The notes under the pieces: model-generated
The model's input: the letters and a program-made list of their open reading frames with translations, nothing else
Databases searched by the model: none
Told to the model about the DNA's origin: nothing
Program-made: the position numbers and the translations under genes
Assembly: GCA_964647255.1 (NCBI GenBank)
Contig: CAZYGI010000141.1
Coordinates: 1 to 6,306 of the forward strand
DNA from: CAWJEL01 sp964647255
GTDB taxonomy: Bacteria; Chloroflexota; Anaerolineae; CG2-30-64-16
Reading direction: 5' to 3'
DNA length: 6,306 nucleotides
In this document: in pieces, positions 1 through 5,417 of the stretch
Layout: the number at the start of each line of letters is the position of its first letter
Position numbering within the stretch: the first letter of the stretch is position 1

Positions 1-314
1 GCGTCGGCCGTGCCCTCCTGCCAGGCGCCGCGCTCCCCGCGTGTGCTCTGGTAGGGCTGCAGCAGGCGCACACCGCCCGCGGTGCGGTCAAGATCCCACG
101 GCCGGCCGACGCCGATGTGCTCGTTCAAGGAGCGCGGCTGATACTGGGTCAACACCGCCACGTCGAAGATGCCGGAATTGACACAGTTGGACAGACTGAA
201 ATCAACGATGCGGTACTTGCCGCCGAAAGGCACGGCCGCCTCGGAGCGGAGGGCGGTCAACGCACTCAGGCTGGGGCCCTCGCCCCCGGCCAGGATCATC
301 GCCATGACAGACAT
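1..314 (-). CDS. GlgC/GlgD-family ADP-glucose pyrophosphorylase-like subunit, probably non-catalytic (N-terminal 104 residues, cut by window edge)
   Basis: This is the N-terminal nucleotidyltransferase region of a glucose-1-phosphate adenylyltransferase paralogue; the rest lies beyond position 1. It reads MSVMAMILAGGEGPSLSAL, then VPFGGKYRIVDFSLSNCVNS and QPRSLNEHIGVGRPWDLD, all unmistakable for the family. It aligns with the upstream GlgC without gaps for about 90 residues. At the positions of GlgC R15 (in GGAGTRL) and K25 (in RAKPAVPF) it has S15 and E25, and T14 and P26 are also changed. In plant AGPase, loss of the equivalent Arg/Lys pair is what makes the large subunit non-catalytic, and Firmicutes GlgD is a comparable case. 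I therefore infer a regulatory partner of the upstream GlgC. The ATG at 314-312 is preceded by GGGGAGG with a 7-base spacer, so the start is well supported. It lies 14 bases after the glgC stop, in the same operon. Family assignment is firm; the non-catalytic role is inference. Confidence 0.9.
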   Translation of the reverse strand, partial: MSVMAMILAGGEGPSLSALTALRSEAAVPFGGKYRIVDFSLSNCVNSGIFDVAVLTQYQPRSLNEHIGVGRPWDLDRTAGGVRLLQPYQSTRGERGAWQEGTAD

Positions 315-321
315 CGTGCTT

Positions 322-328
322 CCTCCCC
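322..328 (-). promoter_or_regulatory. Ribosome binding site of the second glg gene
   Basis: GGGGAGG on the minus strand, 7 bases before the ATG at 314. It abuts the TGA stop of glgC (331-329), so the whole 14-base gap is essentially this site. Reinitiation or coupled translation of the two subunits is likely. Confidence 0.75.
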
Positions 329-1597
329 TCACGCCTCGGCGCGCACCGTGGTGCCGCTCGGCACCACATCACCGTATTTCCCGAACGCTTCCTCATCCAC
401 CCCGGTCTGGACCACCACATTGCGGCCGATCCGCTTGCCGCCGGGAATGCGCGCACCCCGGCCGATGATGCTGGGGCCGGTGTTGAAGCGATCGGGGTGT
501 TCGGCGTTAGGCGTATCGTAGTCATCGCCCCAGCCAAGCTGCGCACCGGGACCGACGACGACATTCTTGTCTACGATGCACCGGTCCACGATCGCCCCGG
601 GGCCGATCCAGGTGTCGTTCATCAAGACGCTCTCACGCACGACCGCGCCGGGCGAGACATACACGCCCGGCGACAGGACCGAGCGGCTTACCTGCCCGCG
701 CACGGTACAGCCGTTGCAGATCATGCTCTGCTTGACCATCGCCTGCGGGCCTAGCTTGGCCGGCGGCCGGCCCTCGCTCTTGGTGTGGATGATCCAACTG
801 GGATCGTACAGGTTGAGCTGGGACTGACCGGAGACCAGCTCCATGCTGGTGCTCCAATAGGCGTCCACCGTCCCCACATCCACCCAGTAGCCGGAGAAGG
901 GATAGGTGAAGATGCGGTGCGTATCGGCCATGCTCGGGATAATGTGCTTGCCAAAGTCGAGGTCGGGATGATCTTTCGCCAGCGCCTTCATCCGTTCGGT
1001 CAGCGCAGCCAGGTTGAACACGTACACGCCCATGTTCGCCAATGTGCTGGGCGCTTCTTTCGGCTTCTCCAGGAACTTTGTCACCCGGCCCTCCGCATCC
1101 GTGAGCACGATGCCGAAACGGGAAGTTTCGTCCGGCTGCACGTTCATCACCGCCACGGTCAGATCGGCCCGGCGTTCCTCGTGGGCGCGCAGCATCGGCC
1201 CGTAATCCATCTTGTAGATATGGTCGCCCGACAGGATCAACACGGCCTCGGCGCGGCGCTCGCGCAGATAATCCAGGTTTTGCAGCACGGCATCGGCGGT
1301 CCCGCCGTACCAGTCCTGGTGCCCGCCGCCCTGGTAGGGTTGCAGCAGCCGCACGCCGCCCCGGTTGCGGTCGAGATCCCACGGCCGGCCGATCCCGATG
1401 TGCTCGTTCAGCGAACGCGGCAGATACTGCGTCAGCACGCCGACATCGTGAATGCCTGAATTGACGCAGTTCGAGAGGGTGAAATCAATGACGCGAAACC
1501 GACCGGCAAACGGCACCGCCGGCTTGGCACGCTGCTCAGACAGAACGCCGAGCCGCGTGCCGGCGCCACCTGCCAGAATCAGAGCGACGACTCGCAT
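329..1597 (-). CDS. glgC: Glucose-1-phosphate adenylyltransferase (ADP-glucose pyrophosphorylase), catalytic subunit
   Basis: It makes ADP-glucose and pyrophosphate from ATP and glucose-1-phosphate, the committed step of bacterial glycogen synthesis, in the cytoplasm. The 422 residues match the usual length (E. coli about 430). Residues 1-250 are the nucleotidyltransferase domain: GGAGTRL at 10-16 with R15, RAKPAVPF at 23-30 with K25, GDHIYKMDY at 124-132 with D125 (equivalent to the E. coli catalytic Asp142), SRFGIV at 159-164, FLEKP at 175-179 with K178 (glucose-1-phosphate site), and GYWVDVGT at 236-243. From about residue 300 a left-handed beta-helix follows, with hexapeptide-like repeats (SPGAVV, GPGAIVD, GPGAQL). 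The ATG at 1597-1595 was chosen because the family motif starts a few residues later and GGGAG lies 5 bases upstream. The frame stays open to an ATG at 1720, but that would lie upstream of the predicted transcription start. It is first in an operon with the degenerate paralogue. Confidence 0.96.
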   Translation of the reverse strand: MRVVALILAGGAGTRLGVLSEQRAKPAVPFAGRFRVIDFTLSNCVNSGIHDVGVLTQYLPRSLNEHIGIGRPWDLDRNRGGVRLLQPYQGGGHQDWYGGTADAVLQNLDYLRERRAEAVLILSGDHIYKMDYGPMLRAHEERRADLTVAVMNVQPDETSRFGIVLTDAEGRVTKFLEKPKEAPSTLANMGVYVFNLAALTERMKALAKDHPDLDFGKHIIPSMADTHRIFTYPFSGYWVDVGTVDAYWSTSMELVSGQSQLNLYDPSWIIHTKSEGRPPAKLGPQAMVKQSMICNGCTVRGQVSRSVLSPGVYVSPGAVVRESVLMNDTWIGPGAIVDRCIVDKNVVVGPGAQLGWGDDYDTPNAEHPDRFNTGPSIIGRGARIPGGKRIGRNVVVQTGVDEEAFGKYGDVVPSGTTVRAEA

Positions 1598-1602
1598 AGC
1601 AA

Positions 1603-1607
1603 CTCCC
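1603..1607 (-). promoter_or_regulatory. Ribosome binding site of glgC
   Basis: GGGAG within AAGGGAG on the minus strand, 5 bases before the ATG at 1597. It decides the start over the in-frame ATG at 1720. A perfect palindrome ends only six bases upstream of this site, so folding of the leader could affect ribosome access. Confidence 0.65.
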
Positions 1608-1613
1608 TTCCCC

Positions 1614-1633
1614 GCCGGCTGCGCGCAGCCGGC
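1614..1633 (-). promoter_or_regulatory. Perfect 20-base palindrome in the glgC leader
   Basis: GCCGGCTG and CAGCCGGC flank a CGCG loop, giving an 8-bp all-Watson-Crick stem. In the minus-strand transcript it lies just ahead of the glgC ribosome binding site. On the plus strand it is followed by TTTTG, so read that way it resembles a rho-independent terminator, which would stop plus-strand transcripts antisense to glgC. Either role (leader control or terminator), or both, is inference; the structure is plain in the sequence. Confidence 0.6.
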
Positions 1634-1710
1634 TTTTGTCTGAGGGATGGCCTTCGATGACGCCCTGCCATCGAGAAACCCATCGTAACGAGGAAACCAG
1701 GCGCGGGCAT

Positions 1711-1739
1711 CTTTTACCATGAAAGGCAGCCTGGGTCAA
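1711..1739 (-). promoter_or_regulatory. Predicted sigma70-type promoter of the glg operon
   Basis: On the minus strand, TTGACC (1739-1734, 5 of 6 to consensus) and TAAAAG (1716-1711, 4 of 6) are separated by exactly 17 bases. Transcription would begin near 1704 and give a leader of about 107 bases ahead of glgC, containing the palindrome at 1614-1633. It is read from consensus only. Confidence 0.5.
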
Positions 1740-1796
1740 ACCACCGCACAACACGCACTTTGGCGCGCGAAACCTGAAGATGTGAGAAAGATCATA

Positions 1797-1809
1797 GACG
1801 CCGGGCGTC
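1797..1809. promoter_or_regulatory. Inverted repeat upstream of feoA
   Basis: GACGCC and GGCGTC are exact reverse complements around a single central base. The short centre suits a dimeric DNA-binding protein better than an RNA hairpin. It sits 15 bases before the tandem TTGCAA box and about 170 bases before feoA. Function unknown; in GC-rich DNA a 6-bp arm can arise by chance. Confidence 0.3.
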
Positions 1810-1824
1810 GCAGGGAGTACGCTT

Positions 1825-1846
1825 ATTGCAAATAGATTGCAAAAAG
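1825..1846 (+). promoter_or_regulatory. Tandem 11-base TTGCAA repeat, candidate operator for the feo operon
   Basis: ATTGCAAATAG is followed directly by ATTGCAAAAAG: two copies of an 11-base unit with one mismatch. Each contains the self-complementary hexamer TTGCAA, so the same sites repeat one helical turn apart. The pair also reads as an imperfect dyad, TTGCAA-N5-TTGCAA. It is an A/T-rich island about 135 bases ahead of the feoA start. Ferrous iron operons are usually controlled by Fur- or DtxR-family repressors, so an iron-responsive operator is a reasonable guess. The bases do not match the classical E. coli Fur box. Confidence 0.4.
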
Positions 1847-1884
1847 AAAACGCCGCGCCAGGTGTCATTCAGCGGCTCACGTCA

Positions 1885-1941
1885 CCGGCCAGGCCAATGG
1901 CGGGCCGGATGGCTGCAAAGTGCGGCTGATCCCGGAGCCGC
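1885..1941 (+). promoter_or_regulatory. feoA leader with two GC-rich hairpins
   Basis: CCGGCC at 1885-1890 pairs with GGCCGG at 1903-1908, with an inner GCC-AAT-GGC stem. GCGGCT at 1922-1927 pairs with AGCCGC at 1936-1941 around an 8-base loop. Both lie in the presumed untranslated leader, ending 29 bases before the feoA ribosome binding site. No known riboswitch class is recognisable and no U-tract follows, so they are not typical terminators. Confidence 0.35.
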
Positions 1942-1978
1942 GGCGGCCAGCCAGCGCCGGATGAGGTATAAGGAAGAG

Positions 1979-2230
1979 ATGAACACCCACTCAATGGTCG
2001 CCCCGACATCGTTGGGCGCACTGTCTGCGGGGCAGCAAGCGCAGGTCCGGTCCCTGGAAGGCGGCCACGACTTTCGCAGCCGCGCCGCAACTCTGGGCTT
2101 CACCACAGGCGCGCAGATCGAAGTGAAGCAGAACTACGGCCACGGCCCGCTGCTCGTCGCCGTGCGCGGTGCGCTCATTGCGCTGGGACGCGGCGAGGCC
2201 GCCAAGATCCTGGTGCGGGTCACCTCTTGA
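1979..2230 (+). CDS. feoA: FeoA, small SH3-like protein of ferrous iron uptake
   Basis: This 83-residue cytoplasmic protein is a partner of the FeoB iron permease; FeoA proteins bind FeoB and are needed for full Fe(II) uptake. The SH3-like fold is shown by the family pattern: LSAGQQAQVRSLEGG at 15-29, then LGFTTGAQIEV at 39-49 (family form LGxxPGxxIxV), and a closing strand around VAVRGALIALGRGEAAKILV (60-79). Length is typical. The ATG at 1979 was chosen because AAGGA lies 4 bases upstream. An ATG six codons earlier (1961) has no ribosome binding site, and longer versions extend into non-conserved leader. It is the first gene of feoABC, 13 bases ahead of feoB. Confidence 0.93.
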   Translation: MNTHSMVAPTSLGALSAGQQAQVRSLEGGHDFRSRAATLGFTTGAQIEVKQNYGHGPLLVAVRGALIALGRGEAAKILVRVTS

Positions 2231-2243
2231 CCGGCGGCCGACG

Positions 2244-4271
2244 ATGACACCATGCCATTCTCCCGGCGACCCGGCGCCGCGCGACCGCACCGATCTCACC
2301 ATCGCACTGGTGGGCCAGCCGAACGTCGGCAAGTCCACGGTGTTCAACATGCTCACCGGGCTGAACCAGCACGTGGGCAACTGGCCCGGCAAGACGGTGG
2401 CACAGAAGACCGGCACGTTCCAGAGGAACGGCACCACGCTCAACATCATTGACCTGCCCGGCGCCTACAGCCTCACCGCCAACTCCGAGGAGGAGCGGAT
2501 CACGCGCGACTTCCTGATCCACGAACGGCCGGATGTGGCGATTGCGATCGTCAACGCCGCACAATTGGAACGCAGCCTCTACCTTGTTGCCGAGCTTCTG
2601 GCTCTGGACGTGCCGGTAGCGGTCGGGCTGAACATGAGCGACGTGGCCGCGCAGCATGGCATCCGCGTGGAGCCGCACGTGCTGGCCGCGGCGTTGGGCG
2701 CGCCGGTGGCGCCGCTGACCGCCACGCGCAACGCCGGGGTGAACGAGCTCGTGGACGCCGCCATGGCGCTGGCCGCCGACCCGAACGGGTTTCGCCCCAA
2801 CCGGCCCGCAATCCGGCCGGAACACCGTCCCGTGCTGGCGCGCCTCCACAAGTTGATCGAACCGCACGTCCCGGCCCCCTACCCCGCCGATTGGGTGGGC
2901 CTCAAGCTGCTGGAGGGGGACGCCGAGCTGACTGCCGTGGTCCGTAACTGGCTCCCCGCTGATGCCTGGGCGGAAACACACGCGCTTCTGCACGAGCATG
3001 AAGACGCGTTCCTCGACATCGCCGGCGGCCGCTACGAGTGGATCAGCCGGATGGTGCGCGCCGCCGTGACGCAGCCGCGGGCCGGCGCGGTCACCCGCAC
3101 CGAGCGGATAGACCGGATCGCCACGCATCCGCTCTGGGGGCTGGCGCTTCTGTTGGCGATGTTCGGCGCGGTCTTTTGGTTGACTTATGCGATCGCCACG
3201 CCGGTCTCGAGTTGGCTGGCGACGCAGGTGTTGGGCGGGCTGGATGCGCTGGCCGCGACGTCCCTCGGCTGGGCGCCGGCCTGGCTGGTCGGCCTGGTCT
3301 CCAATGGGCTGATCCACGGCGTCGGCACGGTGTTCACCTTTCTGCCAATCCTGGTGATCTTCTTCGCCGCGCTCGGGGTGCTCGAAGACGTTGGCTACCT
3401 GGCGCGCGGGGCCTATGTCACCGACCGGTTCATGCACCTGATGGGGCTGCACGGCAAGTCGTTCATGCCGCTCTTCCTCGGCTTCGGGTGCAACGTGCCG
3501 GCCGTGCTGGGCAGCCGCATCCTGGAGGATCGCCGCTCGCGAATCACAACAATCCTGCTCGCGCCGCTGGTGCCGTGCACCGCGCGGCTGGCCGTGCTCG
3601 CCTTTCTGACACCGGCCTTCTTCCCGCGGCACACGGCGCTGGTTTCCTGGAGCCTGGTCGCACTCAACCTGGCAGTGCTGGCCGGGGCGGGCGTGATCGC
3701 CAATCGGCTGATTTTTCGCGGCCAAGCCACCGCGTTTATCATGGAGCTGCCGTTGTATCACGTGCCGAACGCGCGCACGGTCGGGCTCTACGTTTGGAAC
3801 AACGTACGAGATTTCATCCGCAAGGCCGGCACGCTGATCCTGTTGGCGTCGGTCGCGGTCTGGGCGCTCTCGACGCTGCCGGGCCGCGGGATCGAGGAGA
3901 GCGTCCTGGCCTGGTTCGGCCGCCTCCTGACCCCGGCAGGCAAACTCATGGGGCTGGCCGACTGGCGGCTGATCGTCGCGCTGCTGACCAGCTTCTTCGC
4001 CAAGGAGAACACCGTCGCCACGCTGGGGGTGCTCTACGCCGGGGGACACGCGAGCGGTACGGCCGCCGCGCAGGTGGCGGCCAGCCTGGCGCCCGCGGCC
4101 CGGCTGGCCTTCCTGGTCGTGCAGATGCTCTTCATCCCGTGCCTGGCCACCGTCGTAACGATTAAGGCGGAGACGCAGTCATGGCGCTGGACCCTCGTCA
4201 GCATCGGCCTGCTGCTGGCGATCTCGTTCGGCGCAGGCGTGTTGGTATACCAGGTGGGGCGGCTGCTGTAG
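2244..4271 (+). CDS. feoB: FeoB, GTP-dependent Fe(II) transport protein
   Basis: FeoB imports ferrous iron across the cytoplasmic membrane. The 675 residues are within the family range, though shorter than E. coli (773). The N-terminal G domain has G1 GQPNVGKST at 24-32, switch I around GNWPGKT at 45-51, G3 DLPG at 70-73 and G4 NMSD at 130-133. A helical spacer follows to about residue 290. The membrane domain has roughly eight or more segments (about 296-323, 345-390, 433-459, 464-491, 523-547, 574-598, 619-642 and 647-675). The two conserved cysteine-bearing gate motifs are GFGCNVPA at 413-420 (C416) and PCTARL around C445. FFAKEN and IPCLAT near the end are also typical. The ATG at 2244 leaves an 18-residue leader before the G domain. 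Its GGCGG ribosome site is weak, so coupling to feoA is likely. A Pro usual after the second motif (RLPVY) is Ala here (RLAVL). Confidence 0.96.
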   Translation: MTPCHSPGDPAPRDRTDLTIALVGQPNVGKSTVFNMLTGLNQHVGNWPGKTVAQKTGTFQRNGTTLNIIDLPGAYSLTANSEEERITRDFLIHERPDVAIAIVNAAQLERSLYLVAELLALDVPVAVGLNMSDVAAQHGIRVEPHVLAAALGAPVAPLTATRNAGVNELVDAAMALAADPNGFRPNRPAIRPEHRPVLARLHKLIEPHVPAPYPADWVGLKLLEGDAELTAVVRNWLPADAWAETHALLHEHEDAFLDIAGGRYEWISRMVRAAVTQPRAGAVTRTERIDRIATHPLWGLALLLAMFGAVFWLTYAIATPVSSWLATQVLGGLDALAATSLGWAPAWLVGLVSNGLIHGVGTVFTFLPILVIFFAALGVLEDVGYLARGAYVTDRFMHLMGLHGKSFMPLFLGFGCNVPAVLGSRILEDRRSRITTILLAPLVPCTARLAVLAFLTPAFFPRHTALVSWSLVALNLAVLAGAGVIANRLIFRGQATAFIMELPLYHVPNARTVGLYVWNNVRDFIRKAGTLILLASVAVWALSTLPGRGIEESVLAWFGRLLTPAGKLMGLADWRLIVALLTSFFAKENTVATLGVLYAGGHASGTAAAQVAASLAPAARLAFLVVQMLFIPCLATVVTIKAETQSWRWTLVSIGLLLAISFGAGVLVYQVGRLL

Positions 4272-4287
4272 CGGAGAGAACGGGGCG

Positions 4288-4602
4288 ATGCGAAAGATTC
4301 TTTCAGTATTGGATGAACTGCTGCGCTTGTTGAACGACGGCGGGCTCCACTCGACCGCGGAGCTGGCGCGCCGGCTGGGCGTGACCGAAGGGCTGGTCAG
4401 CGCGATGGCCGCCGACCTGGCGCGGCGCGGGTACCTGGAACCCATCGAGACCGGCTGCGGCACGGGTTGTGATGGGTGCGGCCTCGCCGCCGCGTGCTCG
4501 CCGGCGCAGGGCGACCGCCGCGCGCCGCTGCTGGCGCTCACGGCAAAGGGACGAGCTGCCGCCCAGGCGCAGCCACCCACGGGTCAAGGCAAGGCAAATT
4601 GA
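4288..4602 (+). CDS. feoC: FeoC-like winged-helix protein with four-cysteine Fe-S motif
   Basis: This 104-residue protein is the third gene of the feo operon, 16 bases after feoB, with GGAGA 10 bases before its ATG. Residues 1-52 look like a winged helix: two helices, then the helix-turn-helix STAELARRLGVTEGLVSAMA (22-41), then DLARRGYLEPI. The wing region holds C57-x3-C61-x2-C64-x5-C70, similar to the cluster-binding cysteines of FeoC. A strand LLALTAKGRAAA (81-92) closes the fold as in many winged-helix regulators. In enterobacteria FeoC binds an oxygen-sensitive Fe-S cluster and affects FeoB stability or activity. Whether this one binds DNA, FeoB or both cannot be seen. The C-terminal tail is polar and low in complexity. 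Confidence 0.82.
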   Translation: MRKILSVLDELLRLLNDGGLHSTAELARRLGVTEGLVSAMAADLARRGYLEPIETGCGTGCDGCGLAAACSPAQGDRRAPLLALTAKGRAAAQAQPPTGQGKAN

Positions 4603-4637
4603 CACAGCGCCGCAAGGTTTTGCACCGAGCAGATCTC

Positions 4638-4684
4638 TGTCATTGCGAGGGCGGGAAAGCCGGCGATATCTCGAAGCAAGCTCC
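4638..4684. repeat. Decayed dispersed intergenic repeat (TGTCATTGCGAG type)
   Basis: It opens with TGTCATTGCGAG and ends with TCGAAGCAAGCTCC. This resembles the ends of a short non-coding repeat common between genes in many bacteria (TGTCATTGCGAG ... GAAGCAATCTCC, from memory). It is related in form to the TTGTCATCCTGAG elements at 6027 and 6127. It lies between feoC and the promoter of the DUF488 genes. A genome-wide copy count would be needed to prove repetition. Confidence 0.4.
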
Positions 4685-4687
4685 AAG

Positions 4688-4716
4688 TTGCCCTTCACCA
4701 TCAAACGTGCTACACT
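4688..4716 (+). promoter_or_regulatory. Predicted sigma70-type promoter of the DUF488 gene pair
   Basis: TTGCCC (4688-4693, 4 of 6) and TACACT (4711-4716, 4 of 6) are separated by exactly 17 bases. Transcription would begin near 4723, giving a leader of about 77 bases before the GTG start at 4800. It implies that the DUF488 genes form a unit separate from feoABC. Confidence 0.5.
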
Positions 4717-4786
4717 GGCGCCGTCATCCTGGCGTTGGAACGACCTTCCCCCACCGCTTCCTGCGCAGGCAGCCGGCACGCTATCC

Positions 4787-4791
4787 GGAGG
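4787..4791 (+). promoter_or_regulatory. Ribosome binding site fixing a GTG start
   Basis: GGAGG, a full consensus core, 8 bases before the GTG at 4800. The frame is open back to 4476, overlapping feoC, but this site and the onset of family similarity place the real start at 4800. Confidence 0.7.
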
Positions 4792-4799
4792 CATCGCTC

Positions 4800-5417
4800 G
4801 TGACCCCTGAACCTGCTCTGTCTGCCGCAACCGCTGAAACCATCCCGGTCTTCACCATCGGTTACGGCAGCCGCTCGCTGGACGACTTCATCCGCGTTCT
4901 GCAAGAGCATCGCATCGAATTCGTGCTCGATGTGCGTTCCGCCCCATACTCGCGCTTCAAACCGGAATTCTCCAGGAACGCGCTCGAAACGGCTTTACGC
5001 CAGCACGCCATCCGTTACGTCTACCTCGGCGATCTGCTAGGCGGGCAGCCCACGGATCGGACATGCTACGAAGACGACAAAGTCGTATACGCAAAGGTAA
5101 AGGAGAAGGCGTTCTACCGCGAAGGGTTGGAACGGGTCCAGGCCGCGTTCCAACGGCAGCGGCGGGTTGTGCTGATGTGCAGCGAGGGCAAACCGGAGAT
5201 GTGTCATCGCACCAAGCTCATCGGCGCGTCGCTGGCCGAGCTGGGCATCCCGGTGGCGCACATTGACGAGATCGGCGCACTGCGCTCCCAGGACGATGTC
5301 GTCGCTGAGCTGACCGACGGCCAGTTGAGCCTGTTCGGCGAGCACGATTTCACCTCGCGCAAACGCTACCAGGCCGACAGGCCCAAGACACGCACAGCGG
5401 AGGACGACGATGCCTGA
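4800..5417 (+). CDS. DUF488 family protein with a C-terminal QLSLF motif
   Basis: This 205-residue cytoplasmic protein belongs to the DUF488 family, whose biochemical role I do not know. Family features: FTIGYGSRSLDDFIRVL at 18-34, LDVRSAPYSRFKPEF at 43-57 (D44, R46), a GIxY-like IRYVYLGDLLGG at 71-82, and VVLMCSEGKPEMCHR at 123-137, giving C127-x7-C135-H136-R137. The paired cysteines and the CHR triad are invariant-looking and are the best candidates for an active or metal site. After VAHIDEIGAL, the tail contains QLSLF at 175-179, identical to the sliding-clamp binding consensus QL[SD]LF. A charged, probably disordered end of about 25 residues follows. No signal peptide or membrane segment is present. 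The GTG start is set by GGAGG at 4787. The last 8 bases overlap the next gene, a second DUF488. Confidence 0.85.
   Translation: MTPEPALSAATAETIPVFTIGYGSRSLDDFIRVLQEHRIEFVLDVRSAPYSRFKPEFSRNALETALRQHAIRYVYLGDLLGGQPTDRTCYEDDKVVYAKVKEKAFYREGLERVQAAFQRQRRVVLMCSEGKPEMCHRTKLIGASLAELGIPVAHIDEIGALRSQDDVVAELTDGQLSLFGEHDFTSRKRYQADRPKTRTAEDDDA
5399..5403 (+). promoter_or_regulatory. Ribosome binding site inside the first DUF488 gene
   Basis: GGAGG, 6 bases before the ATG at 5410 of the second DUF488 gene and within the final codons of the first. Together with the 8-base gene overlap, it points to coupled translation of the two proteins. Confidence 0.7.

Larger units (their letters stand above)
1598..1978. 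other. Divergent intergenic region between glgC and feoA
   Basis: These 381 bases separate the minus-strand glg operon from the plus-strand feo operon. I see no convincing gene. The half next to glgC holds a promoter and a strong leader palindrome. The half next to feoA holds an inverted repeat, an A/T-rich tandem TTGCAA box unlike the GC-rich surroundings, and two GC-rich hairpins before the feoA ribosome binding site. I could not find a convincing sigma70 promoter for feoA; it may overlap the A/T-rich box. Confidence 0.7.

Noticed and set aside
1598..1720. N-terminal extension of GlgC by 41 residues from an ATG at 1720
   Set aside because: The extension has no family similarity, lies upstream of the predicted transcription start, and the ATG at 1597 has a good ribosome binding site.
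1826..1978. Longer FeoA starting from a TTG at 1826 or an ATG at 1961
   Set aside because: The extra residues are not FeoA-like, the TTG lies in the candidate operator, and only the ATG at 1979 has a Shine-Dalgarno.
2169..2243. FeoB start 25 codons upstream, inside feoA
   Set aside because: The added residues come from the out-of-frame feoA sequence; FeoB's G domain begins 18 residues after the ATG at 2244, a normal leader length.
2220..4049. A 609-codon open frame on the minus strand, antisense to feoB
   Set aside because: It mirrors the codon structure of a certain gene in GC-rich DNA, is dominated by Arg, Gln, Gly and His, and shows no recognisable domain or ribosome binding site.
3038..4165. 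A 375-codon plus-strand open frame inside feoB in another phase
   Set aside because: It is a frame shadow of the FeoB membrane domain. The composition is Arg/Gly/Ala-rich with no family features, and FeoB motifs run intact through the same region.
4476..4799. N-terminal extension of the first DUF488 protein overlapping feoC
   Set aside because: It crosses feoC out of frame, the repeat remnant and the predicted promoter; the GTG at 4800 has a GGAGG site and the family match begins just after.
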